Assembly: GCA_949752735.1 (NCBI GenBank)
Contig: OX457053.1
Span: forward strand, 22,807,318-22,871,317
Direction: 5' to 3'
Length of the DNA stretch: 64,000 bases
Origin: Lumbricus terrestris
Lineage: Eukaryota > Annelida > Clitellata > Crassiclitellata > Lumbricidae
Shown: piece after piece, positions 51,096 to 63,578 of the stretch
Layout of the letters: the number at the start of each line of letters is the position of its first letter
How positions within the stretch are numbered: the stretch's first letter is position 1
Translations under genes and position numbers: made by a program
Notes under the pieces: model-generated
What the model saw: only the letters and a program-made list of their open reading frames with translations
The model's database searches: none
What the model was told of the DNA's origin: nothing

Positions 51096-52245
51096 CCGTT
51101 GATTATAAACTAATAAGCCTGCAGGAGCCCATGTGCATTAAATAAGCATATAGCAGGAATGGTGAAAGCTGCTGGCGGCGGTCGGATTCGCCACCAACAT
51201 TAGGCTAACAAAAACTTTATTAGGCCTAATGAAAAGAAATGCGACAAGGAATTTGCCAAACCTAACAGAACCTGATAGTCCGATTTCTCTCCACGGATTG
51301 TCTGTAGGCCTAAGGCCTATGACCCTCTGCCATGGTTGGCTGTCTAGAATAATTTCCGTTGATGTCCATGCGTAATCTTTTAAATCTCTCTTCGAGAAAC
51401 AGATAAAGTCCCTATAGTTGTATAGCACAACGATTATAGCCTATCACCTTCAGAAACCGTTATGGTGACAAGCAAGACCTCCAAAATAAGAACAGACAGC
51501 TAGACCTATAATCAGTTAAATAGTATGGTACATGTTAGCCCTACAGTTGGATCTAAGTTTGAGTAGGCCTATGTCTTTGAGTGACACCCTGTTACATACT
51601 GGTTATAACATAGGCTACTGCTGACCCGTTCCAGTTTATAAGTCGGTGATTCAATCATTCAACATCTCGTAGGGTTTGTGGTTGAGCTTCAGATTGCATT
51701 CTGCACATCAACAAGCGCCTCGATCGCTGCCACTGCCAGACAGTTCCAAAAAAGGACCATGCGACCAAGACCAAGACAATAACTTCCGAGACTAAGACGT
51801 CAGTAAATCTGTCTTGTTTCGAGACCAAGACCGAGTCTTGATTCTCGAGATCAAACGGCTCATAGGTGACAGGCCTATTATAGGCCTACAAACAAAATTA
51901 CCGCGTCTGATAAGAGAAGCTTCAGCAGATGCCCATCTATAGGCCCTATAAGGACTTATAATAATGATTCAATTAAGGAGTTTGTGTGAACAGAAAAATT
52001 GTGCAAAGTGATCAAGTAATTCTGCTAAAAATATTGTTTTTCTTGTCCAAATATAACAATTCAGGCAAAGTAACTCGTCATTTTGTTAATTTTTAACAGT
52101 TTATGGTAAACTTTGAGAACTATTGTCTGGCGCGGAGAAGCACACGGATACCACGGCAGGTGTGAACCGTGTGATGCGGCTCGTGTCCGGTTCGGCTTGC
52201 CGTGGAATTGAGATGCTGTAAAAAGTTAATTTTTAACTCCCGAAA

Positions 52246-55200
52246 ATGTCGAAATTAAAGAAAATTGTCGACGAAGTGCGAGAGTCGAAGGGGACGGAAA
52301 TAGATCTAGTCGACAAGGGAATCATAAATTTTGCAGAAGTGCCCGGTCTTCGTAAGAATCTTTACTTTTATTAATTTAGTTGATCGCGTATGCTCCCTCT
52401 ACTCGAGGACGCCATTGAAAAGCTTGAAAGCCAGTCTCCAGATGTACTGTTATTTATCAGCAACTTCTATAGCGCCAGTGTTTGGTAAAGTTTCAACATT
52501 ATGACGCACCAAATTCGATCCGCAGTCAGGCAATACAGATCATCGTTTCGTTGAGACTGACGATGTAGCGAATGTATCGGTCGCATGTGCGTATACCTAC
52601 ACGTCATCACTGCATTGATATATTTTTTGGAATAGTAGATCTATTAGTAAACTCGAGCTAACTAACTACGGTTGATTTAATTCCATAAACTTAGCCAAGT
52701 ATGAATTGATTAAGAATTAAAGTTTGCAATGTGAATTTTGTGGTTTGCACTAGAGATTTAATTGATAAGCGAGCAAATGATAGCTTAGAACTTCTGTTAC
52801 CTTCATTCGATTGAAGAGTTTACATCCACTCTGATTTGCATTTACTTTTCAGTGCTTCTTCGACAGCTGACACGAATCACGATGAGCCACAATAAGATTG
52901 TCGGTAGGTATGTGCCGTCTTCAACTTGTTTCCGTTATTTAGATTCTAACAGGTGCCGGCTGCTATACTGGAATCTAAACAAGGACATTAATAATAGATA
53001 TGCTGTAACAAAACTCTAGATCTGATAAGTGGCTGCTGAGAGGAGGTGTAGGGCTTGCACGATAAACCTGTTGGCGTCTTTGTGAGTCTCCAGGCAGTGC
53101 TCTGCATGTACAGCAAAGCTTGTATGTTGGAATTCAATGAATTATTGCCACATTTATTGCATGAGGCATGCTTGTGAGGTCAATTGTTCTGAGGCAACCA
53201 TGTGCTAGCACCAACTCCTCGGAGGATGTGCTATCAGTTTTACAACCTCTGCAAATCAAAACCTTGGTTTGTGGACTGTTTATTAGCAAATTTAGAAGCT
53301 GTGTAAAAGAGGCAGAGAGTTTGAGGAGCTTCTGTCGCAGGTTATGTGACCTACTTTGTTACCGGGTTTTATGCTGCAATGAACCATGATCTTAAATGAA
53401 TTGTTTTGTTAAGCTGTGAGCTGATGTTGTTAAATGTTGCAGATTGAGCCAAAATTTCAGAGTGAAATGTTTATGATGACATTTTGTGTTGTCATCTCTT
53501 ATCACTCAGTGCTTATTGATCAATCATAGAGGGGAGTCCCGTAGCTCAGTGGAGAGAGCGCTGGTCGATAAACTGAGAGTCATTGCGACCCGGGTTGAAG
53601 CCTCACTCAGGGCAAAACTTTATTTGAATTTTCTGTTAGCTGCCAGTGGCGCTTTCTGTTGTGTTGTTTGCCTTGGGTCTGTTGAAAATAAGATCGCCCC
53701 TCCCACTCCTGGCTTGGCCGAATCAGGAGCGTTCCAGCACTTAGGCCATTAGTGTTAAGTTACCGAATCTGTTGTAGCCGACCTGCATGTCGTGCGAAGC
53801 AGGCCGTATTTCGTATAACTTGTACCTGTAATCGTTCTGCGGTTTGTCAGATTGAATGTCAATAAACGAAGATTATAGTCATAACAACCCATTAATTAAT
53901 TACTGTTCACTTTACTGACTGGTTGATAATTAATCTTGTGATGACACAATGCCCCCTTCTTCCCTAGGACAATCTCTTTCTTCCATGGGATGAGTCCAAT
54001 AGTGAGAAGGGTAGATGAAACAAAGCCTGCATTATAGACTTGATGACTTAAACATGACTTGTCTTCAAGGAGTGCCTTGCGTGCACAGATTGTGACTCTT
54101 GTCACTTAGTGCTCACTGATCAATCATTGATGGCCCCGTGATTATTGATTTGTCTCTTTAATACAAATCATTGACTTCTTTCTTCCTAAGGACCAGTGGT
54201 GTAAACAAGGTGGGGTTTCGGGGGTTAGGAAAGAAGGTTTTCAAAGGTTATTTATCTACTTAAATAAGAAAAAAAACAATTGCTTGTAGTAACAATAGTT
54301 TTTCTTACTTTATTCCCTTTGTTACTTTATTCCCTTCGGAGTACACAACCGTGAAGGGGCGCTTATATAAAATTGCTGTTATGAATTTAATGACCATTAA
54401 TTATTCATATCAACTTTATGAGGAGTTAATGGATTTTGTCTTTTTACAACTCATTGACCCCTTCTTCCCTAGGACAATCTCTTGTATTCTGTGGGATGAG
54501 TCCAATTGTGAGAAGGGTAGATGAAACAAAGCCTGCATTATAGACTTGATGACTTAAACATATAGCTAGTCTTCAAGGAGTGCCTTGCATGCACATGCTG
54601 TCATCTCTTATCACTTGGTACTTACTGATCAATCATTTGGTCCGGCGCTGTACTAAGGCTTCAGCCCCTATGCTTGCAGGAGCTCTTCTGCTTCATCACA
54701 TGCGTCCAACACTGCTGCTGCTGTTTCCGCTCAGCTGCACAATTGAAATTTATTGTTCCCTGCTCGCGGACTGCAATCGGGCAACGCCACACCTTCTCCA
54801 TGGCTGCTTCTGCAACCTGGAATCGACTCCCTACTAATCTCCGTCAAATACCTATTGGTGTCTCTGTCTCATTTCTCGCTATTCTTAAGTCTGCCCTATT
54901 ATACCTGGATTGGATTGGGAGTGCTCCTGAGTACACAACCTTGTAGGGGCGCTTATATAAACTTGCTGTTATGAATTTAATGACCATTAATTATGGATAA
55001 CTTTCTGAGGGGTTAATGGATTTTTATCTTTTTGCAACTCATTGACCCCCTTCTTCCCTTGGACAATCTCTTGTATTCTGTGGGATGAGTCCAATAGTGA
55101 GAAGGGTAGAGGAAACAAAGCCTGCATAATAGACTTGATGACTTAAACATGGCTAGTCTTCAAGGAGTGCCTTGCATGCACAGATCTATGTAATTGTTGT

Positions 55201-58200
55201 TGACATACATTATGCGAACAGTGTATGATGCGCAGATGTGATTTTTGTAAAATGAAGATTCTGATCCATCCTACACTGTTGGTGGGAAGATCAGGAGGGA
55301 GGGATTGTGGATGTAACACCTGCCCTGCATGCTGTGACGTCGAAACTGAGCACATTAACGCTTCAAATTCTCATGGTTGATGCTCTGGGGTTTGTTTAAG
55401 GTACATTTGTGTCGACTTAAATTAGCATTTAATATCTTATCACATGGTTTCTTGTGCCATCTTATCTTACGTTAATTGCGTTTGTATTTCAGAGGTGCCT
55501 TCTGCGATTGCCGATATACAGAGTCTCGAAGTTCTGAATCTGTTCAATAACCTAATTGAGGTAATTCATTTATTCATTCATTTATACATTCATTCATTCA
55601 TGCATTCAAGAATTTCTGTAGCTCCTCTTCAGAGGACTACTTAGAATTGCTCCATGTGCCATTGCCTGCTTCATTCTTTTGTCCTAACACCATATTTGTT
55701 GATTTACTTAAGTTTTTTGCATGTTATTTTTGTATGGAACTCATTCAAGAATATAGACATTGCTGCGTTCAGGCTTGCACACTTGTTTGAACCCCACAGA
55801 TTTTATTGACTGTAGAGCCAGCATCAGCCTTAGTATTATTTTTTGCATCAAGTTAACCTCACTGCCTAAAGAGCCAGTATCAGACAATGGTGCTCAGCAA
55901 CTGAGTGAAGAACCAGGTACTTGCACAAGGTCCATGCACAGAATTTGTCTCAGGGAGCCTTGAACCTCATGCTCTGTTTTACATGACGAGTACTCAAATC
56001 AATTGCCTACCATATCTTGTCTGCTTCAGTGAACTTGGTTAGGTACCTACTCTAGAATTTATGATTTTAGCACCCAAGTTAATTCGGCAAAGCACCCTTG
56101 AATTAGAATAGGTATCTGGAAGTCAATGCTATTCAGTTGGTCTGTTGTGTGTGCTGTATGAGTTACTTTACGTTACAGGTTCTTCCGACATCGATAAGCA
56201 CAATGCCAAAGCTTAAGATTCTCAATCTGGGGTAAGACTTTTACGCTTCTTGTAAATAATCTCCTTTTTGTTAATTTATATTTCTGTTCTGTGTGTTAGA
56301 AGGGCAGTAGCTTAGCAAAATATCACACGGGTACCACAGTGTATATCCGACCAGGCACCATACTACCCTTTACTTCAATCAGTCGTTCAGCAGGTCATTT
56401 GTTTGATGTGATTCTGCTTACTGACTGGTTGATGATTATTCTTGTGATGACCCACTGACCCCCTTCTTCCCTAGGACAATCTCTTGTATTCTGTGGGATG
56501 AGTCCAATTGTGAGAAGGGTAGAGGAAACAAAGCCTGCATTATAGACTTGATGACTTAAACATGGCTAGTCTTCAAGGAGTGCCTTGCATGCACAGACAT
56601 AATTGATGTAGACATACTCTTATGTTATTCTGCTAAAAATATTATTATAATTAATTAATTAAAAAATAAACATTATAATCAGTTGTTACGTTGCATTATT
56701 ATTGTTATAGTTATGCTGTTGTAATCAGTTATTCAACAAGTCATTTTGTTTGGGGTGATTATAATGCATGATAAGAGTTAGCTGTGCACCTTACCCATGA
56801 AGTCATATCTTTTAGTGGATCAGTAAATTAATTTTTTATTCACTCATATAGGTACTAAAGAGATTGCGTGTGCTTCACTGTTGTTAACTGTAAACTGGTA
56901 CCCTGTGAAGTGGACCTCTCATCTCATGTCTTTATAGATATAATGAGCTAATCAAGCTGTGAGCCAGTGACTAATAGTGTAGTATGCTTAAAATTATCAT
57001 GGTTTGATGATTAATGGCTCAGATTAGTTGTGATGGAAGTGGTGGTGATATTGGTTGTGGCAGTGAGGAGGAGGAGGACTTTAGAAGACCAGCTCACCGA
57101 AACCACGAGCTGGTCAATAGTTTTAGGCCACTTCTCCATCTTCTATGTATGTGCATAATTTTTTATGTAGTGTACAGATTTTGTGCAATGTTGAACTTTA
57201 GTAGAACGACCCGCACGTTGTGTTTTCACTTCTTGTAGAATGAATCGCCTGAACGAACTGCCGCGCGGATTTGGTGCTTTCCCAGCGCTGGAGGTTCTTG
57301 ACCTGACTTATAACAATCTGAATGAGAAGCAATTGCCGGGCAACTTCTTTTGTTTAAGTGAGTGTGACATCAGAATATGGACTAACGATGTCTTCGAGAA
57401 TTTTTATGATTTGTGGGAATGTCCTTATGGGTTGTCAACACTGCCATAAATTGGACAAACATAAAGGGTGGGGGGGAACAACGAGAGAGTCTGGACAATC
57501 AGAATGCAAAAACTGACAAATCGTGCAAGCTTCCCATGTGGGGTAATGCAGATGAAATGGGTGCGTTTTGTTTGCGTATGAATTTATTTTAAATGTTTTG
57601 ACGGCTTGAATACTTGAAAATATTGAAGATTAAAATAAATCTTCATTTTCGTTATAAAATTTCTTATGGCAGTTCCTTGTCTCTGTTTCTTAAGAAAATT
57701 CTTATTTGAAGAAATCATCATCTGGATTTTTGGGTAATGCTCCTCAGTTGTTAGGGGATGTTCATAGGCGTACGGGAGATTTTGGCAGCGGGGAGCAAAA
57801 AAATTTTTGGCCCGAAAAATCTGACGTCCTTTTTTTTACTCCTGCGCGCCTGAAAAAATCCACCCGTACCTGTTTTGCCTGAAAAAATTTCGGAATTTTT
57901 TTGCCCGTCCATGCCTCTTTTGCCCGAAAAACAAATTTGCCTGAAATTTGGGGGCATTTGCCCCCTCTGGACCCCCGCCTCGTACACCTATGGGGTGTTT
58001 ATCCCGGCTGCACCCCAGAGTCTGCGCCTATGGTCATCAAAGTATAGATCTATGCACACTGTTGAATAAAAAGCTTTACGAGTTAAAATATTCTTATGTG
58101 CTCTTGAACTTTATTATTGTTCAGCACGTCTTTCAATGCTTTATTTATTTACTGTTGATTGCAATTTCGATCTACACCTTTGCGCTTTTATTGTGGGTCA

Positions 58201-61200
58201 GAATTCCATGTGCACTGTTGGAGATGTGTATTACTTGTTTTAGCTTCTTAGTGAACTATTGAAACAAGATATTTAAATTTATTATCGAACAAAAGTCTCT
58301 GGAAATAGTTTGCTGAGATTTTCCAAGAAGCCGACGCATTAGTTCAATGGAATTTTTGTAGCAATTGTTGTAGGTTATTAGTTGATTGTTGCTGCTAGAT
58401 GTTATGATATATTCAGTTACCATGTATAGTTGTATACCTGTCTTCCTGCTACCATGTGTTTCTGTACATTATTGTTTCTCTTCAATGCTTCAGATACCTT
58501 GAGGGCCTTGTACCTTGGAGACAACGACTTTGAAACAATTCCTCCCGACATCTGCAAACTTGTCAACCTTCAGATTGTAAGTGGAATAGCCACTACATAC
58601 ATCGTGTTGTATTTTATCTGTGAGTTATTTAGTGCCACTTGCAGTGTGTACTAATCCGACGCAATGTTCTCAGTGCAGGGGTCAAAGAGAGGAAATAGTG
58701 GTGTTGATACCATAAGGAGTTGTTATACTGGATCTTTGTTGGCTTTTAACAATTGGCTGTTAAGCAGTTCTTTTGAATGTTTTAAAACACCTGTTGTGTT
58801 ACTGATATGTTATGATTGCTGTTATGATCATTATTATGATGATTGTTATTAATTTATTAATCTTTACAATTATTTTTATGGCTGTTCTATGCGCCGTTGC
58901 TAATGACGAAAGCATCAGTGGCACTCAAGAGCAATTTGTGAGTTAAGGACTTTTGTCATGATCCGGATATAGTAACTGTCACTGTTTTGCATGTAGCACA
59001 TGCTTTAATCTTTGCCTTTATTTCCTGATACTTATATTGCATTTGAAGTTAGATCAGGTGTTATTTGATGCTCATTTAAATTTAAGTCACATGCTGTAAC
59101 CAAAAGTCCATGCTATTCCAAAAGTTTTGTTGCGTTTTGTTGCCTTATAAATGTTAAGTGAGCATACTGTATGTTACGTTATATATTAAGTGAACATACT
59201 GTATGTTACGTTATGTTAAGTGAGCATTCTGTATGTTACGTTATGTTAAGTGAGCATACTGTATGTTACGTTATATATTAAGTGAACATACTGTATGTTA
59301 CGTTATGTTAAGTGAGCATACTGTATGTTACGTTATATATTAAGTGAGCATACTGTATTTTACATTATATTAAGTGAGCATACTGTATGTTACGTTATGT
59401 TAAGTGAGCATATGTGATGCTTGGCATAGATGACCTGAAATAATCATGTAGTCTTTTAACTGGCTGTACTCTAAAAATTTATGACGAGCGTTTTTGATGT
59501 CGTTGCAGTTGGTGCTGAGAGAAAACGACTTAATATCGTTGCCAAAGGAGATCGGAGAGCTAAGTCGACTGAAGGAGCTTCACATCCAAGGCAACCGTCT
59601 GACCATCCTTCCACCGGAACTGGGTAAGCTCTTCAGTGTATTTCGATGCTGCCCCTCCTCCTTTCATGGTTAGAACTGTGCAGACAACCATTCAGCAGAA
59701 CATAGGCAACGTGCTGTTGTAAGTGAAGGACTTGCTGAGGATCCATTCGCAGTGACTACGTGTATAGTGGCTTGAACCTTTAATCTTCTTGTTTGATGCG
59801 AGCAGGGCAATTTATAGACATTTTTAGAACTGCACAGCCAACAATTTGTAGTCGTTTCTGAGAATTTTTTAGAGAAAAGTCGCAAGCAGAAAAATCTGAG
59901 GACTTTTTTTAGTCATCCACTTTGAAATTGTGAATTTGGCATTTTGTGTAGAACTGCACATTTAAAAAAAGCCGTGGAGGCGAGTACTCTTTCCATTCGG
60001 GTGTGGTGACTGTGATCTTTGAATCGGACATATACACCATGGGTTGTCGTGTGCTGATATTTTGCATCAGGGCTTTAAACGTTTGAAATAATGGTATATC
60101 CAAGTATTCATGTGTTGATGCAGGTCTATTATTATTGTTATTATTATTAAATAAATTTATGGCGCATGTAAGGTCACACTGAAATGTGAATCTCAGGCGT
60201 GGATAGTCAGCCGCCAGAGGAAGATGTGTGAAAGCATGTGTGCAACTAAATGCAACACCATCTTCCTATACTTCTTATAGGAAGATGGTGTTGCATATAC
60301 TCGCACACTTGCTTTCACACATATATACATTAAAATTTTTAAATACATGCATACATACATTACATACATGTATACATACTATAATGCAGTGACACACTTT
60401 CTTAGTGGGTGGCCCTAGAACCTGGAACGGTTGCGCTCCGCTGGTACCTAGAGGTTACACCACTCTGTTCCTTTCTTGCTTAACAACAACAGACAACCTG
60501 TCAGTCATTTGTTTGGTTTTGTTGTTTTTCCAGGCAACCTGGACTTAGTTGGACAGAAGCAGGTGTTCAAAGCGGACAGCAATCCTTGGGTTGCGCCGAT
60601 CCAGGACCAGTTCCAACTCGGAATCTCTCACGTCTTTGACTACATACGCACAGACACGTTCAAATAGTACGCACACTTTCTATTCCATCGAGCGAGTTAA
60701 GCGAAGAAACAGAGGAGCAGTTCCTTAGTGATAGCTAGGCCTTAAAGACAGCATATGAGTATGAAGTTTTAGCGACCTTATTTTCTCAGCCTTGTCATAT
60801 GTGATGGCTGGCCAGTCCTTTCCCTCACCATCTCATCTTCCCACTGACAAATATCGCCAGTGTACTCGCAGATGAATTCACTGAGTTGCATAGTAGGCGC
60901 CAGAATCTTGAAACAAGTTGCTGCTTTAGTGGGATTGTAACCTCCAAACTTACAACTGAGAGTCCAGCGCACTTACCGCTAGACTGCTCAAGTTAGGACA
61001 TTCATTTGGGTTTCCCAAACTTTCTCAGTCATATGCTCGTGGCTCTGAAATCTACATACTTGTTTTTGTCTGCTTTTGCAAGTTGTATGATGGGGAGTCT
61101 GATTGTGGGATTGATTGGTTAGAAAGCTGAGCTTGTAACACAGTCAGTCTGGTTTTGAGCCTCTTGTCTTGAATCGGACGAGTTCTGTGCGGGGAACTTG

Positions 61201-61680
61201 AGCGAGTCCAATTATTATTATTATTATTATGATTAAATTTGTAATGCACACACAGATGTCACACCTACCAGTAAATATGACTTTGAGGCATGGGTATGTC
61301 GGTATTGTATTGTATTTTGACTAGTAGTGTGAACCATTCAGCGGTGCTCCCAGTGCGCAAGGCCCGCGAGAAGAAGCATGTTTTGAGAAGGGAGAGAGAG
61401 AGTGCAAAAGAGATACTACCAGACAGAAGTGTATAGTGAACAGAAATCGTTCCAAGCACGTTCCAAAGAAAGGCACCTATTGAGGCAAAGGTAAGGCTGA
61501 AATAGTCGTATATACATCTTATACCTTACCTTTTTAATGCATTTACCTTACCATAGCATCTCTTACCGTACTTGCATCCACTGTTTGTCCTTTAGTCTGT
61601 ACGGACGTCACATGACCGCGAACGCAGCTCCACCGGAGAAAACCAACGACAAATCGAAGAAAATCAGTCGAAAGCGCTAG
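52246..61680 (+). CDS. RSU1: RSU1, Ras suppressor protein 1, leucine-rich repeat adhesion adaptor
   Basis: RSU1 is a cytosolic leucine-rich-repeat protein that binds the LIM5 domain of PINCH in the ILK-PINCH-parvin complex at integrin adhesions and dampens Ras-driven signalling. Nine coding exons: 52246-52351, 52853-52903, 55493-55560, 56179-56231, 57239-57357, 58494-58576, 59509-59623, 60534-60666, 61596-61680. All are GT-AG and in phase, giving 270 residues (human 277). It starts MSKLKKIVDEVRESKG. LRR units follow: MSHNKI, LEVLNLFNNLIEVLP, LPRGFGAFPALEVLDLTYNN, LRALYLGDNDFETIPPDI and LKELHIQGNRLTILPPELG. The conserved C-terminal cap has GQKQVFKADSNPWVAPIQDQ and YIRTDTFKYLYGRH; the end is basic (KSKKISRKR). 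No broken exon is seen. Intron 2 (2.6 kb) is full of repeats. Confidence 0.98.
53531..53880 (+). mobile_element. tRNA-derived SINE, RSU1 intron 2
   Basis: Head GTCCCGTAGCTCAGTGGAGA with box-B-like CCCGGGTTGAAGCC, middle AGCTGCCAGTGGCGC, and 3' end ATGTCAATAAACGAAGATTA. Related to 39461-39690. Confidence 0.75.
53915..54100 (+). repeat. Intronic repeat unit, copy 1 of 4 (RSU1)
   Basis: Block CTTCTTCCCTAGGACAATCT ... GATGAGTCCAATAGTGAGAA ... TTCAAGGAGTGCCTTGCGTG. Other copies at about 54450-54600, 55035-55185 and 56445-56600. No coding capacity recognised. Confidence 0.85.
54450..54600 (+). repeat. Intronic repeat unit, copy 2 of 4 (RSU1)
   Basis: Same unit as 53915-54100. Preceded by an L2-like tail piece (GAAGGGGCGCTTATATAAAA, about 54350-54372). 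Confidence 0.85.
54640..54990 (+). mobile_element. L2-like LINE 3' fragment, RSU1 intron 2
   Basis: Encodes SMAASATWNRLPTNLRQIPI ... SALLYLDWIGSAPEY, the LINE polyprotein C-terminus, then GTAGGGGCGCTTATATAAAC. Confidence 0.85.
55035..55185 (+). repeat. Intronic repeat unit, copy 3 of 4 (RSU1)
   Basis: Same unit as 53915-54100. The DNA before it (GCTGTTATGAATTTAATGAC onward) repeats the DNA before copy 2, so LINE tail plus unit duplicated together. Confidence 0.85.
55562..55660 (-). mobile_element. L2-like LINE 3' end with (TTCA)n, RSU1 intron 3
   Basis: A TTCATTCATTTA run directly after the exon 3 donor is followed by AGCTCCTCTTCAGAGGACTA, the shared tail in reverse. Confidence 0.6.
56445..56600 (+). 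repeat. Intronic repeat unit, copy 4 of 4 (RSU1)
   Basis: Same unit as 53915-54100, here in RSU1 intron 4. Confidence 0.85.
57763..57992. mobile_element. MITE, RSU1 intron 5
   Basis: Ends CATAGGCGTACGGGAG / CTCGTACACCTATG are inverted repeats. Flanks GGGATGTT / GGGTGTTT are at best a decayed target copy. Confidence 0.7.
59150..59412. repeat. 33-36-bp tandem repeat, RSU1 intron 6
   Basis: About eight units of TTAAGTGAGCATACTGTATG + TTACGTTATA. It ends about 100 bases before exon 7. Confidence 0.92.
60140..60225 (-). mobile_element. LINE 3' end, second LINE family, RSU1 intron 7
   Basis: AAATTTATGGCGCATGTAAG, then GTGAATCTCAGGCG and GTCAGCCGCCAGAGGAAGAT matches 3129-3200 in the same orientation. 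Confidence 0.75.
60226..60322. repeat. Inverted repeat, RSU1 intron 7
   Basis: GTGTGAAAGCATGTGTGC ... CAACACCATCTTCCTATA faces TATAGGAAGATGGTGTTG ... GCACACTTGCTTTCACAC. The arms of roughly 40-45 bases could form a long hairpin. Confidence 0.8.
60745..60995 (-). mobile_element. Degenerate SINE, RSU1 intron 8
   Basis: Shares ATGGCTGGCCAGTCCT / CCTCACCATCTCATC with 31935-32160, with a tRNA-like end (CAGCGCACTTACCGCTAGAC). Confidence 0.5.
61210..61460 (-). mobile_element. LINE 3' fragment with (ATT)n tail, RSU1 intron 8
   Basis: Minus strand reads LSLLKTCFFSRALRTGSTAEWF, a LINE C-terminal remnant, ending in TTA repeats at 61209-61229. Confidence 0.6.
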
Positions 61681-62034
61681 ACACGTTGGATCTTACAGCG
61701 ATTCGCTTACAATATTACAAAGATGTCAACTCCTAGTGCAGCTTCTCAGATTTCCATTTTGGTCGTGGAAGCGTATAGCACGGTCTGTTGAACTGTAACC
61801 GACTGCATTTAGTAATCGTAGGACTTTTTGTTAACCTCGAGAATTGTTGGATTAGTGTCGTTGTGGCAGGTACAGTATTTATGGGGGATGGCTAAGCTGC
61901 TTGTACTTTGTTGGTGCCAGTCCCAAGCCTGGCTGAAAGAGGAGGGTGATGCTAATGATCTTTGTTATCACACGATGTTGTAAAACTGAAGCTGCCACAC
62001 TACTATTATGATGACTGCAGTAATGAGATTTGAT

Positions 62035-62460
62035 AATGATGATGGCAAGTTTTGTTAATGATGAGGGCAAGTTTTTATAATGATGATGACAAGTTTGATA
62101 ATGATGATGACAAGTTTTGATAATGATAATGATGATGGCAAGTTTTGATAATGATGACAAGTTTTGATAATGATGATGGCAGTTTTGATAATGATGATGG
62201 CAAGTTTTGATAATGATGATGACAAGTTTTTATAATGATGATGGCAAGTTTTGATGATGATGATGGCAAGTTTTGATGATGGCAAGTTTTGATAATGATG
62301 ATGGCAAGTTTTGTTAACTCTTTACCCGTTCATTTTTTCCCATTGAGCCCATTTTCAACAGATATTCTTGGGGCAAACGGGTAAAGGATTAATGATGATG
62401 ACAAGTTTTGATAATGATGATGGCAAGTTTTGATAATGATGATGGCAAGTTTTGTTAGTG
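62035..62460. repeat. GATAATGATGATGGCAAGTTTT tandem repeat
   Basis: About fifteen units of 20-24 bases, interrupted at 62315-62390 by a unique piece that carries a 15-17-base inverted repeat (TTAACTCTTTACCCGTT ... AACGGGTAAAGGATTAA). Confidence 0.92.
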
Positions 62461-62811
62461 ACTTAAGCTGGTTTGTAATTGAATGACTTATGATGTGACA
62501 GAATAGGGATTTTAAAAATGGAGGCTTTACGATTTAACAGCGGCAGTACAATCTCACCGTAAAATTCACAGCTGCCTGGTGTGAGATAGTATCCATATTT
62601 TTTTAGTTGTTGTTTTAGTTATTTCTTCTTTAAAGCCCTTGACTAAGTAACCGAAAAGATGTTATGAGATCATGAGACTCGATTATCACATGAGTCGTTT
62701 GTTGTTTCATGTGCGACACGTCAACTACATTGGATTTTGTCTTGTATTCATATACTTTGGTAATCAGTAAAATTTCAGAACCCACCGCTTTTGTGTCAAC
62801 TAAAATACAAC

Positions 62812-63120
62812 CATGGGCGGAGTTTATCAGGAGCTAGGAGGGCTAAGCCCCCAAGAAGGCACAGAGTCATTTTTTCCGTGTAAATGGTATCTTTTCTCGG
62901 GTTTAACCCCCACATGAAACTTACGAATGACTAAAAAAAGTCGTCAACTTTTTGGGCCAGGAGAATTTGTATTTTTCGGCGAGATTTCAACCCAAGGACT
63001 AAAAAGGTCACAACTTTTTTGGGCCGGGAAAATATTTCTGGGCGCCATTCGTTTTCTGGACCAAGTCTCAGCCCCAACAAATTTAACCCCTCCAAGAACG
63101 GAAAACAAACTCCGCCCATG
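62812..63120. mobile_element. 309-bp MITE with 14-bp perfect terminal inverted repeats
   Basis: Ends CATGGGCGGAGTTT / AAACTCCGCCCATG. Flanks AATACAAC / AATACTTG share only five bases. Interior GACTAAAAAAAGTCGTCAAC phrases resemble other MITEs here. Confidence 0.85.
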
Positions 63121-63489
63121 AATACTTGTAACTAAAATACAGGAGTTTGTACAGGAGGCAGAGACTGATGAGAGCAAGCCACAGAGAGCGAGATACAAGG
63201 AGGGGAGAGCGTGAAGACCAAACTATTTATTAATTAGAGTGACTAGTAAATATTTTGTATTTGTTGCTGGCTACAAACTGTTTTTATGTGTAGATTATCT
63301 CGATTTACTCTCATGCTTAAGTTATACTCTGTTGCTTTTTCTGTATTTGTGAATTTCTGTTTGCAGCCTCTGTTTGACTCTGTGGTTCCTATAATTTGAT
63401 TGATTGGTTGATTGATTGAATGATTAATCAGCTGATTTATCCGGATCTGTCTGACTTGTGTATAATGATCTATTCGATGAAAGACATGA

Positions 63490-63578
63490 CTAAAAGAATG
63501 AACGATTGGATGGCTAATTGACATTAGCGATCGGGTGGCTAATTGACATTAACGATCGGATGGCTAATTGACATTAAT
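63490..63578. repeat. ~30-bp tandem repeat
   Basis: Three copies of CGATCGG(A/G)TGGCTAATTGACATTA. Confidence 0.9.

Larger units (their letters stand above)
47605..52245. other. Intergenic interval between VPS4 and RSU1
   Basis: Contains the VPS4 3' end, two MITE copies and tRNA-like SINE pieces. No coding exon recognised. A cluster of TAGGCCTA palindromes lies at 51.2-51.9 kb. The last ~150 bases (GCACACGGATACCACGGCAGG onward) are less AT-rich and may hold the RSU1 promoter and 5' UTR. Confidence 0.6.

Noticed and set aside
57014..57238. 74-codon acidic frame upstream of RSU1 exon 5
   Set aside because: Lies in the intron, has no homology, and RSU1 joins correctly from exon 4 to 57239.
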